Source: DATBJG01 sp963790545 (GTDB lineage: Bacteria; Acidobacteriota; Vicinamibacteria; Vicinamibacterales; JAMQPK01). From it: 64,000 nucleotides of DNA. Below the pieces are notes generated by a model. It had not been told where the DNA came from and searched no databases. It saw only the letters and a list, made by a program, of their open reading frames with translations. Below are positions 43,089-52,745 of the stretch, one piece after another (the stretch's first letter is position 1; every line of letters begins with the position of its first letter). Where the stretch lies: assembly GCA_963790545.1 (NCBI GenBank), contig CAWBPA010000024.1:744001-808000 (forward strand), in the 5' to 3' direction. A program made the position numbers and the translations under genes.

Positions 43089-44288
43089 CTAAGTGACCGG
43101 ACGCAGCCGACGCGTGGCCACTTCAGACTGCACCGCGCCCGGCGCCTGCTCGACGAGGCTGATGACCCGACGTGCGTTGTCGAGCCAGGTGCGATGACGT
43201 TCGATTTCCTTCCGCGCGTTCGTTCCCAGCCGGCACCGGAGACCCGCATCGTCGGTCGCGCGCGCGAGCGCCTTCGTCAGCGACGTCGCGTCTTCGGGTT
43301 TGAAGAGAATGCCGTTCCGGTCGTGCGTCAGCAGGTCCCGGATGTTCTCCATATCAGGAGCGACGATGGCCTTGCCCATAGCCATGTATTCGAGGATCTT
43401 CATGGGCGACGAGTAGAACGTGGCGCGAGGGCTGACGGCAATGTCCATTGCGGCAACGAGCCGGCGCACCGCGTCGTGCGGCACACGCCCCGTTACCGTC
43501 AGCCGCGCCGAGAGACCCCGATCCGCAAATGACTGCTCGAGTGCCGCACGGCTCGGGCCATCTCCCACGATCAGCAGGTGCAGATCCGGATGGCGTTCGG
43601 CAATGCGGTGAAAGGCCTCAGCCAGAAGCTCGGGCCCGTGCCAGGGTCGAAGCACTCCCGTAAACCCGACGATGAGCTTTCGCTCCAGCCCGTACTGGCG
43701 GCGGATTTCGGCGTCGCCAATCAGTGGATGGAATCGATCGGGATCGACGCCGTTCGGCACCACGACGATGTGGTCTTCCGGAACGCCAATTGTTGTCAGG
43801 ACGTGCTTGAGCGGTGTCGACACAGTCAACACACGCGACGCGGAGCGGCAGATGGTGCGCTCGAACCAGCGGCACAGCTTTGGAAAATAGAGCCGCTCAT
43901 CGAACGTCTGCTTTTGCAGTGAATACGGTGAGTTGACTTCGAGAACGACCGGAATGCCCAGTCGCTTTCCGGCCCAGACGGCGGAAAAGTTGTAGCTGAC
44001 GTACCGGTCATAAATCAAGTCGGGTTGAAATCGTCGGATGGCCTGCGAAATCCTCGCAAACCCCGGCCCGTTGTACGCGAGTTCTCCGAGCTCATAGCAG
44101 GCGCCCGGCAGGAGCCGGCTGACGCGCGACCAGCGACGCTGTGACGTCGACACGGTGTTGGTCTCCTCACCGATGAGGGAAATGACCTGCACGTCGTGCC
44201 CGAGCGTTCTGAACGCTTTGATCATCTCTGCGACGTGGATACCCTCCGCGCCGTCGCCAAGTGTTCGATGGTGGTAGAGGATTTTCAT
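43089..44288 (-). CDS. glycosyltransferase family 4
   Basis: A 399-residue GT-B protein. MKILYHHRTLGDGAEGIHVAEMIKAF and FQPDLIYDRYVSYNFSAVWAG on the acceptor side; IVVVPNGVDPDRFHP, VGFTGVLRPWHGPELLAEAF, LLIVGDGPSRAALEQ and SPRATFYSSPMKILEYMAMGKAIVAPD on the donor side with the EX7E-type motif region. It overlaps the upstream GT by 4 bases (ATGA). Sugar specificity unknown. Confidence 0.93.
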   Translation of the reverse strand: MKILYHHRTLGDGAEGIHVAEMIKAFRTLGHDVQVISLIGEETNTVSTSQRRWSRVSRLLPGACYELGELAYNGPGFARISQAIRRFQPDLIYDRYVSYNFSAVWAGKRLGIPVVLEVNSPYSLQKQTFDERLYFPKLCRWFERTICRSASRVLTVSTPLKHVLTTIGVPEDHIVVVPNGVDPDRFHPLIGDAEIRRQYGLERKLIVGFTGVLRPWHGPELLAEAFHRIAERHPDLHLLIVGDGPSRAALEQSFADRGLSARLTVTGRVPHDAVRRLVAAMDIAVSPRATFYSSPMKILEYMAMGKAIVAPDMENIRDLLTHDRNGILFKPEDATSLTKALARATDDAGLRCRLGTNARKEIERHRTWLDNARRVISLVEQAPGAVQSEVATRRLRPVT

Positions 44289-45367
44289 GCAGCACTCATA
44301 GTTGGGGCCCCGCTCAGCAGCAAGGCTTCGTCAAGAACCGTGTCGCGAATTTCAGGTTGAGGAATCCGTCGGCGCACGTCGTCGTATGCGCCCAGTACGT
44401 CACTGACCTTTGCGGCCAGATCGTTCGGGTCGTTCGGGGCGAAGGTGACGACACCCTTCGGACGGGTGCCGTTTTCGCTGGCAACGACCGGCACCGACAA
44501 CGACAAAGCCTCGAGAACCGAGGAACAGACACCGTCTTTGCTGGGCGTGCGGATGTACATCCGCGTTCTCGTCAGCAACGACAGAAACTCGTCGTGGGGA
44601 AGATCGCCGGCCAGAATGATGTTGTTCTGAAGCCCCAGGGAGCGGATCTGCTCGGCAATGGGTTCCGAACCGGCATCCGAGCCCATCACGATCAAGCCGA
44701 GGCGCGGGAAGCGCTCGACCAGGAGCTTCATCGAGTCGATGAGCGACTCGAGATAGAACTCCGGACGGAAGAATGCGTAGGTGCACAGCACCGGGTCGTG
44801 GTCGCGAATGAAGCCCTCGACACGGTCGGACAGCTGTACGCGATGAAACTGCAGGTACTGCCGGCTGAAGGCCGGGATCGGGACGATTTTGTCGGGGTCG
44901 ATGCCGTACAACACGATCTTTTCTTTCACGGCTTCACTGTTACAGACGATCTTGCGCGGAATCTTGAACACCAGCCGGAACACCGGCGCGAACATCCGGC
45001 TTCGCTCCTGCGGAAAGTACTTCTGGAGTGGACCGGCATGGAACGTCAGGACACACCGCCGGCCACAGAGCAGGTTGATCATTTCGGCCAGCAGGGTCAG
45101 CACCAGGCCCTTGGGGGAATCCCCGTTGACGTGAGCGTGAACGGTGTATCGATTGCGGCTGAACCGAACGACCTTGCGGACATAGTCCAGGCCGTTTTCA
45201 ACGGTTTCGTATTCGTCGCTCTTGATTTTCCGGCTCTTGCCGGTGTTCAGCACGACGCAGGTGTGTCCCATCGTCTCGAGCTGCTCTTTGACGTACTGCA
45301 CGCGCACACCCCACCCGGCGCGTGGCGGCGGATAGGACGTGATCTCAAGAATTCTTGCGGCGCTCAT
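44285..45367 (-). CDS. glycosyltransferase family 4
   Basis: A 360-residue GT-B protein: EITSYPPPRAGWGVRVQYVKEQLETMGH, KIVCNSEAVKEKIVLYGIDPDKIVPIPAF, LCTYAFFRPEFYLESLIDSM, LIVMGSDAGSEPIAEQIRSLG and TPSKDGVCSSVLEALSLSVPVVAS (EX7E-like). The start ATG follows AAAGGAGACC, and that ribosome-binding site is the last unit of a heptamer tandem repeat (see repeat at 45373). Translationally coupled to the next GT. Confidence 0.93.
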   Translation of the reverse strand: MSAARILEITSYPPPRAGWGVRVQYVKEQLETMGHTCVVLNTGKSRKIKSDEYETVENGLDYVRKVVRFSRNRYTVHAHVNGDSPKGLVLTLLAEMINLLCGRRCVLTFHAGPLQKYFPQERSRMFAPVFRLVFKIPRKIVCNSEAVKEKIVLYGIDPDKIVPIPAFSRQYLQFHRVQLSDRVEGFIRDHDPVLCTYAFFRPEFYLESLIDSMKLLVERFPRLGLIVMGSDAGSEPIAEQIRSLGLQNNIILAGDLPHDEFLSLLTRTRMYIRTPSKDGVCSSVLEALSLSVPVVASENGTRPKGVVTFAPNDPNDLAAKVSDVLGAYDDVRRRIPQPEIRDTVLDEALLLSGAPTMSAA

Positions 45368-45372
45368 GGTCT

Positions 45373-45399
45373 CCTTTGACCTTTGACCTTTGACCTTTG
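45373..45399. repeat. heptamer tandem repeat overlapping the ribosome-binding region
   Basis: CCTTTGA repeated almost four times; on the gene strand TCAAAGG units, the last merging into AAAGGAG 3-5 bases before the GT4 ATG at 45367. Each unit offers a Shine-Dalgarno-like AAAGG. Slippage would move or multiply ribosome-binding sites by 7 bases. Confidence 0.85.
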
Positions 45400-45400
45400 T

Positions 45401-47825
45401 TCAGACAGCGGGGACTAAAGCCCCCGCGCCACGTTTGATATGGTCCGTCAGAGCCAGCGTTTCCGCCGGATCGGAACACTCGATGACCTCGGTCTCTTCA
45501 CGTTGTGTGAATGCGGCAAACGACACGCGTCGAATGGCCTGCAGCAGGATCTGACCCTCGGACGCGAGCAGGAAGCCATCGACCATGGCACAGGCCGTCA
45601 CGCGGTCCGGTTCGCCGTGACGGACGCAGGCGACACGAGCATCGGTCTCGAGCGACGGCGTCACGACCAAATCGCCGGACCCTGTGAAGAGCACGTGATC
45701 GTGGACCGATCCGTATCGAATGACGAAGCCACGGTTCAGCGAGCGATCGAAACTGCCGCCGACGAGAGGCGTCACGTCGATCCTGGGCGGCGTCCCCCGG
45801 AACGGCACGAGCAGCGTGTGCAGGACAGTCGGTCCCGCGATTCTGGTACGGAACGAAAAGGCTGGAGCGCGGCGCCGCTGGCCGTACCCGGTTGCCACCC
45901 ACCCGTCCTCGGGCTGATCGCCCTCGGTCCAGAGGTGCGTCGTCAACGCGTCGTCCTCGAGAGCGATGACGAGCAGGCCGACACCTTCGCCATCCCGTGC
46001 ACTCACGCGGTTTCCAAAGACGGTCGGATTGAAGTCCGGCGCGAGATGAAAATACCGATCGATCTCGTGCGAACCTTTCCCTATCAATTCGTCCCGCAGG
46101 AGCCAGTAATCCGGCTTCATGAAGAGAACACCGCGGCGATGCTGCACGGGACTGGCCAGTCGCGCATAGCCGTCGTGAGATCCTTCCGCGTAGTCCATGC
46201 AGGCGGTGCTCACCCAGTGATGAGGTTTGGCCCGATAACCCTGCGCCCACCGAAGACGGCCGCGGTACGTGGCCTGCGACTCACCGTCCACGACCACCGT
46301 GTTGTGGGCGGCCGTGTCACGGAAATAGCGGTGCCATTCGGCTGCACCGTTGTACGTGTAGAACCCTGGATCGATAAGGGCTGGCCGCCCCTCGACCGAA
46401 ACTTCGATGGCCAGCGCATCAGCGTGCCCGTGGGCAGCCGACGGCACGTCTGTGTGCCGAACGCCCGCCGAGATCTCGCCACAATCAAAGCAAAGGTACT
46501 GGGCATCGCTCTCCCAACCGCTTCGGAGGACGTAGTACCCGCTTGACGCGAGGTCCTTCGAAGTTGACTCGGGTGGGCAGTCGGGTAACGCGTCGTACTC
46601 GTCCCATCCCCTTCGTCCGACAACCCATGCCAGGTCGGACGGGAAGGTTCCGGCAATTCGCTTGAAATCCCCTCGACCGTAGAGTGTGGCCGCCAGCGCG
46701 AGGAACACCCGGAAATCCCACAACGAGGCCTGCTCGAGATCGAACGCCCGGCCTTCGTCACCGTCCCCGATTGCCGGCGTCGATCCATCCGGCCGCGTCA
46801 GGTACATCGAGGTACTCGCTGGCACGCTCGAGCGCAGCCCAGACGGGTTTGTCAACCGGCAGCCCCACGCGACGGCGCGCCAGAGCGGCCTGCAGGTAGA
46901 AGCCAAGCGTGAAGTGGTGGTAACCCGTGGCCTGCTCGACCGACCCACCATCGGGGTGGAATTGGCGCATCGCTTCGGTCACCAGCGTCTTCCACGCCGA
47001 CTCCCGCCACCGCGACGCACCACGCAGAGCAGGCATTGCCGTCCCCAGAACACTCAACGCCGCGGCTTCGCCAACGAGATGGTTGTACGGACTGAAGTAC
47101 GTCGAGAGATGCCGCGACAGATAGCGACGATGCGCGTCGAGTGACGTCAGGATCGTCCGGCGCCGCCGACCGTCGAATGGCGCCGCACCTTCAAAGAGGC
47201 CACAGGCCTGAAGCCAGGCGAGCGCACGGATCGCAACCTCGAGAGCACTGGCCCAATTGATTCCGAGGTGGTACGGGTTGTCCTTGATCCAGTCTCCAAT
47301 CAACTGCACCCCCGCGGCGACATAGCGCGGGTCTCGCGTGAGGCGATAGGCCTTGCCCAGCGTCGGCAGGAATTGGTGCCGATTCAGCTCCCACACGTAC
47401 TTGACGTCGCCGTAGCGGGCGGCACCACCAAAAATATCGATACGTGCGTGAAACACGCGTGGCCAGTCACGCCCTGTAATCGGGTCGGCGTGCCACCGCA
47501 CCTGGTGCCCATAATCGACCGTCGTGCCGAGCAGGGTCAGCGTCCCCCCGCAGATGGCATCGGCGCGGGTGACGATGTCGTCTGCGTAATCGGAGCGGCA
47601 GAACCTGAGCCGCTGGGCCGCTTCGTCGAGCGACGCATTGTCGAGCCACGGTGTTTCGAACACCACGGCCCCGTCGGGCATCCGCACAGGAGCACTCGAA
47701 CGGCCCAGAATGAACCGGCCTTCGTCCACAATCTGTTGCACGCCCGACCAGGCCCGGTGGCCAATTTCGGCCGGGCTGGTTTCGGCGAGCCGCCGGGTCA
47801 GCGCCACGAGTGACTTAGGCGACAC
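45401..47825 (-). CDS. heparinase II/III family protein, +1 frameshift
   Basis: About 808 residues after repair, starting at a GTG (VSPKSLVALTRRLAETSPAEIG) that overlaps the upstream kinase stop. Frame break at 46801-46802: deleting one base of GG turns YLDVPDAAGW into YLDVLTRPDGSTPAIGD and joins both halves. The N-part has an alpha-toroid (DVKYVWELNRHQFLPTLGKAY, SPYNHLVGEAAALSVLG, GGSVEQATGYHHFTLGFYLQ). The C-part is the heparinase beta-sandwich (DVPSAAHGHADALAIEVSVEGRP, DPGFYTYNGAAEWHRYFR, AHNTVVVDG). The His-His and Tyr residues needed for beta-elimination are present. No signal peptide is visible, as in capsule-locus members of unclear role. Confidence 0.88.
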
Positions 47826-48943
47826 TGGCACGGTCCATCCATTCTTGAAGCCGGGCGACGAACCAACGGTCGACAATCGTTCGGTTGAGCAGGCCGCCGG
47901 TTCCCATCAGCGAGAGAGACCGCTGGAACCTGACGTACATGGGATTGCTCTTGCCGCCGCTCCATGCGCCGAGCCGGCGATGCCATTTCTTGAGCAGGCA
48001 TTCGATGACGTAGATCGGCAGGACCGGATCGATCGGACCCTGGTAGTACTCTTCCAGAAACGCATCGGCATACGACGTGACGCGTCTCACGTCGGCGAGC
48101 GGATTTCCGAGACGCAGCAGCTGAATCTCGACCAGGAACGCCGCCACGTCGCGACAGCAATCCCCCTCGTGGGTATTGCCAAAGTCGAGCGCCTGCACAC
48201 CATCTGGCGTTGCCCAGACATGTTTGAGCTTGTAGTCGCCGTGAAGGGTCGACCACCTCACGGGCTGTGCGGGCAGCGTCGCGGCAAGTTGCTCGAGCGA
48301 GGAGAGCAGTGGATCGAGCACCCGCAGCGGAACGCCACGATCGACGAGCGGCCGTCCCCGCTTGTGCATCAGCTCGTGGACCTCGGACGGCGACCAGGTG
48401 CGCAGACGAGATGAATGAAGATCGTGGTGGAACAACCGCAGCCATCGCCCGCATCGGGCGAAGGCTTTGGCGCAGCCGGGGTCACGCGATGCCACCAGGA
48501 CGCCCAGGTCGCGGCCGGCGGCATGCTCGACGGTCAACACGTTGCGCTCGGGGTCGTAATCGAGCGGTCGTACCGACGCCCAGCCCGGTGTGACCGGCCG
48601 AGAAGTATCGATACGCACGGGCGAGACCCTCGTACTCCGCACGGCCGAGTGCCGCGGCCGTGACCGTCTGCTGGAGCTGATCGAACGCATCGTTGACCGA
48701 GTCGCGCCGAATCTTTGAAATGACGCGCGTCGTGGAGCCGTCCGTCCAGTTCAACGTGAACTCGAACCGAAGCGAGAACCCCCGGTCGATCGTTCGGGTG
48801 CACACGATTTCCGGCACGCCCTGGTCGGCACGTTCCGGGTAAATCGACGGGGCCTGACATCGAAGCCGGTTCTCGACTTCGTGCCGGAGACCAGCCACCA
48901 GATCGGGAGCGTCCGCGTGTTGTTGTCGTACTTGAGGCTTCAC
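47815..48943 (-). CDS. APH-fold phosphotransferase (first of three), +1 frameshift
   Basis: About 376 residues after repair, starting with ATG in an ATGA overlap with the upstream GT4 stop. Frame break near 48596-48599; deleting one base gives RYFSPVTPGWASVRPLDYD. The kinase core has VEHAAGRDLGVLVAS, the catalytic loop STLHGDYKLKHVWAT (HGDxxxxN-like, with His/Val where Asn is usual) and the metal-binding ALDFGNT. The N-lobe (KIRRDSVNDAF) supplies the ATP-binding Lys. Aminoglycoside resistance is unlikely in this setting; a sugar, lipid or inositol kinase for glycan precursors is inferred. Confidence 0.83.
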
Positions 48944-50175
48944 GTCTGTACACCCTCCCTCAACACGGGTTCAGGTTCGTGCGCGTCCGCATACCGGTAC
49001 GCGGCCATGTAAACGCGCTCATAGTCGCGCGCCATCCGATCGACGGAAAAGTGCGTCCTGGCCCTGTCGCGGCCGCTTCGTCCCATGGCACATCGCGTCG
49101 ACGGGTCTCGCAGCAATGCCAGAATCGCGTCGGCCGTGACGTCCGCCGTTCGAGGCGGCACGAGCCAGCCGGTCTCGCCATCCTGGACGACCAGGGGATT
49201 GCCGCCCACTCGAGTCGCGACGATCGGGATGCCGGCCGACATGGCCTCGAGAAGCGCCAGCGAAATGCCTTCCGAGAGACTGCAGAGCGCGAATGCGTCC
49301 AGGCACGGCAGGATTGTGGACGCGTCGGTCCGCCATCCGAGAAAGCGCACGATCTGCTCGAGACCCATGCTGCGGACGAGCGCCTCGAGGTCGCTTTTTC
49401 CGGGCCCGTCTCCGATAAACGCCAGACGCGCCTGAGGCGCATTGGTGTGCACGCGGGCCATGGCCTGCACGAGCGTCGGAAAGTCTTTGACGGGTCTGAA
49501 GAACCCCATCGTGCCCACGACGAAATCCGTGTGTCCGAATCCGAGCTGCCGCCTCCGGGCATCGCGCTCGGCACGCGCGAGCGGCTGCGATTCGAGAGGG
49601 ACTCCGTTGAGGATCACCGAAACCTTGTCCTCGGGCACCTCCCACTCGGCAAGCAAGGTCTGTTTGACTTCCGGCGAGACGGCCACGATATGCCGAAGCC
49701 ATTTCGCGATCAGGCGCTGCGCGACCAGACGAAATCGCCGGTTGCGTCCGTGCTGGGACGCGCCGGTCTCGAAGTGCAGGCCATGCTGCGTGTGGACGAC
49801 GCTCCGAACGCCAGCCAACCGGGCCCCGACGACGCTTTCCATCAGGGTGCTCCAGTTGTTCGCGTGCACGACGTCCACGTTCAGACGCCTGAAGACTCGA
49901 GCGAGCGACAACGTCAGTCGCGGATCGTTTCCCCGTCGCTTGTTCATGACAACGATGGGGATCCCTTCGTCACGGATCCGCGCGCTCAGCGCCCCCGAAG
50001 CGCCCAGGGAGACGACCACCGGCCGCCAGCCGTGGTCGTATAGCTGGTTTGCGAGCGTCACCACACACTGCTCGGCCCCGCCACCCTTGAGATTCGAGGT
50101 CACCAGCGCGACGGTGGGCGTGTCGCCCCCGCCTCGTTCGATTGCCGGGGGCATCATCTCGAGCTCAAGCGGCAT
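48940..50175 (-). CDS. glycosyltransferase family 4
   Basis: A 411-residue GT-B protein: VALVTSNLKGGGAEQCVVTLANQL, DVVHANNWSTLMESVVGARLAG, HIVAVSPEVKQTLLAEW, VSVILNGVPLES, VGTMGFFRPVKDFPTLVQAM, LAFIGDGPGKSDLEALVRSMG, CSLSEGISLALLEAMSAGIPIVAT (EX7E). Possible alternative starts within the first eight codons. The 3' end overlaps the APH-like gene by 4 bases and the 5' end overlaps the deacetylase by 11. Sugar unknown. Confidence 0.94.
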   Translation of the reverse strand: MPLELEMMPPAIERGGGDTPTVALVTSNLKGGGAEQCVVTLANQLYDHGWRPVVVSLGASGALSARIRDEGIPIVVMNKRRGNDPRLTLSLARVFRRLNVDVVHANNWSTLMESVVGARLAGVRSVVHTQHGLHFETGASQHGRNRRFRLVAQRLIAKWLRHIVAVSPEVKQTLLAEWEVPEDKVSVILNGVPLESQPLARAERDARRRQLGFGHTDFVVGTMGFFRPVKDFPTLVQAMARVHTNAPQARLAFIGDGPGKSDLEALVRSMGLEQIVRFLGWRTDASTILPCLDAFALCSLSEGISLALLEAMSAGIPIVATRVGGNPLVVQDGETGWLVPPRTADVTADAILALLRDPSTRCAMGRSGRDRARTHFSVDRMARDYERVYMAAYRYADAHEPEPVLREGVQT

Positions 50176-51223
50176 CGTGCACCGCCTTCATCTGCTGCCA
50201 CAGTCCCGACAACTGGGCGGCAAAAACGAGCCGCGTGTGGCCCCGACCGATGTTGACGCGCCGGAGCGCGAATGGATCGCTGGCGAGATCGTTGAAGCCC
50301 GGAATCTGCGTGGCCGCGCCCATGTAGCCGACCTGCCGGAGCACCCGACGGTCGGTGTCCCCAAAATCTCCGACGCCACCGTTGGGATAGCTGAACACGC
50401 GGCAGGGCTGCCGCAGCTCTCGTTCAATCGTTTCTTTGGAGCCGACGACTTCTTCGAGGCGCTGACGTGCGTCCAGGGTGGAAAGCACCGGGTGGTGCAC
50501 GGTGTGCGAGCCAAACTCGATCCCGGCACCCGCCATGGTCCGAACATCGTCCCAGTTCAGAAACTCGTACCGCTCGCGCGCCGTCGGCTCGTCCTCCTGC
50601 CCGGCCTGCTGCACCAGTTCGGCAATCTTGTCCTCACGAAGTCCCACCGGAAGCCGCTTGAGCAATTTCAGGAGGGCACTGGCCGTCTGCTCACGTTCCT
50701 CTGACGACCGCAGCCACCAGAGTCGAGCTTCGTCACCGAGCTCGAGCCGGATGACCGGGCGCTTCATACTGCTGATGAGCCGAGCGACACGCTCGGTCCA
50801 GAGAAGATGCATGCCGCGGCCGATGTGGCCCGTCGTGAGGAAGATCGTCGCAGGCACCCCGCACTCCATGAGAACCGGGAAGGCCTGCGTGTAGTTGTTC
50901 CTGAACCCGTCGTCGAACGTCACCGCCACCGAATTCGGTGGGAGCGGTGTCCCATGGCGGAGGCGCGCCACCGCCTGTCCCAGCGTCATGCACGTCGATG
51001 TTCGGGCGAGGTACTGCATTTGCCAGTGGAACGTTGCCGTGTCGACCATGTTCCGGTTCAGCCATGCGTCGGGCCCATCGGTCGACTCCATGACCCCGTG
51101 GTAGGTCAGCACCAGAAGCCTGTGGCGGTTCAGTCGGCGCGCCAACCGAAATGCACCGCCGGCCTGAAGCAGACCCGACAGCGATGTCTTCGCGAACTTT
51201 CGAACGAAGTGTTGTGCTGCCAT
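50165..51223 (-). CDS. polysaccharide deacetylase (NodB/CE4) family protein
   Basis: A 352-residue CE4-type protein. LLVLTYHGVMES, the motif-1 segment NSVAVTFDDGFRNNYTQAF (catalytic and metal Asp pair), IFLTTGHIGRG, motif 2 EFGSHTVHHPVLSTLD (metal His pair) and FSYPNGGVGDFGD. The insert around residues 140-210 is helical. N-deacetylation of a HexNAc residue is expected; whether it acts on a lipid-linked intermediate or the polymer is unknown. No signal peptide. Confidence 0.92.
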   Translation of the reverse strand: MAAQHFVRKFAKTSLSGLLQAGGAFRLARRLNRHRLLVLTYHGVMESTDGPDAWLNRNMVDTATFHWQMQYLARTSTCMTLGQAVARLRHGTPLPPNSVAVTFDDGFRNNYTQAFPVLMECGVPATIFLTTGHIGRGMHLLWTERVARLISSMKRPVIRLELGDEARLWWLRSSEEREQTASALLKLLKRLPVGLREDKIAELVQQAGQEDEPTARERYEFLNWDDVRTMAGAGIEFGSHTVHHPVLSTLDARQRLEEVVGSKETIERELRQPCRVFSYPNGGVGDFGDTDRRVLRQVGYMGAATQIPGFNDLASDPFALRRVNIGRGHTRLVFAAQLSGLWQQMKAVHDAA

Positions 51224-51233
51224 CAGCTCACCG

Positions 51234-52733
51234 CTATTTCGCGCGAGCCTCGAGAACGCCGAAGAGAGGTTGGAGATCGCCCTTCAACTCCCTGAACAGC
51301 GCGTCGAGCGCCTCGTCCCGCAACAGATACAAAAGGGAAAAATAGGTGACTCCGCCAGCGATCAACGACCCTGCGAGGACCGCAATCGTGTGCCACCCGA
51401 GGGAGTGCAGCAGCCAGTGCCGGATCGCAAACTCGATGGCCATCATCATGGCGGTAGCCATGAGCGGAACGGTTTGCGGGGTCCAGAGGTCACGGAACCT
51501 CACGGTCGATCTCGCCAGCAGGAACTGCAGGACTCTCACCATCAACACGTAATTTCCGACGGCAACGGCCCACGCGACGGCGCTGACGCTCCACCAGCTC
51601 GCCACGAAACAACTGACGGCAAGCAGCACAAACGCCTCGACGCGCCGCCGGGCCTCAGCACCAACCTCGGCGGTGGCGCCGAGAACAGACGACCCGAGCA
51701 CCGTGAAAATGCGCGCGGGCCCGGCCAGGCACAGAATCTGGAATGGCACGATGGTCGCGACCCACTTCGGACCGTACAACACGCTGATGATTTGCGGTCC
51801 CAGCACGATCAGCGTGCCGAACAAGGGATAGCCCGCGGCCGAAAATGTCATGACCGTCTTCCGAAACGCGGATCGGAGGCGGCCACCGTCTTCATGAATC
51901 TGGGAAAAGGCCGGAAACAGAATCGCGCTCGTCCTGTGGCTCAGCTCCTTGACGGGCAGGTCCATCAGCTTGTAGGCCTTTTCGTAGAACCCCAGCGAGG
52001 TGACCCCCAGCCACTTCCCGATGACGAAGTTGTCGACGTTGTTCGAGAGGTGGACCAACGTGTCTCTGAAGGAGACGGTCACGCCGAATTTCAGGAGGTC
52101 CTGCATCGCAGGACGAGACGTCCGCAGGCTCGGTCTCCAACCCGAGGCACGAATGAGGAAGATCTTGTCGGCGATGCCTCCGGCGATTTCGCCGTACACC
52201 AGACTCCAGACACCGTATCCCTTGAGCGCCAGGATCGCGGTCACGCTGAGCTTGACCACGTAGTCCATGATGCTCGCGGTCGCAATGGCCTTCGTGTTCA
52301 ACACCCGACGCAGCATCGTCGACGGACAGGCGCCGGCAATGCGCAGCAGGAAGTTCACCGACATGAACGCCAGCACCGGACCGACGATGGGACTGTTGAA
52401 ATAGGCGCCGATGTACGGCGACAGCGCAATCAGCGCCAGGAACACCGCACCGTTGGTGATCGCGGTCAGAATGAACAGCCCGGCCAGATGCTCGGGGGTG
52501 ACGATGGGACGCTGAATGACCGCCATCCCGAACCCGAACTGCACCATCCGGCTGGACAGGCCCGTAAACATGACGACAATGCCCATCACGCCAAAGTCCG
52601 AAGGCGCGAGCAGGCGGGCCAGGAGCATGCTGGACAGCAGGTTCATGCACTGGACGGCGCCGCGATCGATGGCCACCCAGATCACGCTGTCCTTCACGAG
52701 TCGATTCAACGGTTTCGAGGGTCTATTCAACAT
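51234..52733 (-). CDS. Wzx-type polysaccharide flippase (MOP superfamily)
   Basis: A 499-residue protein with about 12-14 hydrophobic helices. N-terminal SVIWVAIDRGAVQCMNLLSSMLLARLLAPSDFGVMGIV is the classical Polysacc_synt start; FGMAVIQRP, FSQIHEDGGRLRSAFRKTVM and GPQIISVLYGPKWVATIVPFQIL follow the PST/Wzx pattern. It should flip the lipid-linked oligosaccharide across the inner membrane. It is central in the operon. The large opposite-strand ORF covering it is a shadow. Confidence 0.94.
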   Translation of the reverse strand: MLNRPSKPLNRLVKDSVIWVAIDRGAVQCMNLLSSMLLARLLAPSDFGVMGIVVMFTGLSSRMVQFGFGMAVIQRPIVTPEHLAGLFILTAITNGAVFLALIALSPYIGAYFNSPIVGPVLAFMSVNFLLRIAGACPSTMLRRVLNTKAIATASIMDYVVKLSVTAILALKGYGVWSLVYGEIAGGIADKIFLIRASGWRPSLRTSRPAMQDLLKFGVTVSFRDTLVHLSNNVDNFVIGKWLGVTSLGFYEKAYKLMDLPVKELSHRTSAILFPAFSQIHEDGGRLRSAFRKTVMTFSAAGYPLFGTLIVLGPQIISVLYGPKWVATIVPFQILCLAGPARIFTVLGSSVLGATAEVGAEARRRVEAFVLLAVSCFVASWWSVSAVAWAVAVGNYVLMVRVLQFLLARSTVRFRDLWTPQTVPLMATAMMMAIEFAIRHWLLHSLGWHTIAVLAGSLIAGGVTYFSLLYLLRDEALDALFRELKGDLQPLFGVLEARAK

Positions 52734-52745
52734 TGGAGCATCAAT

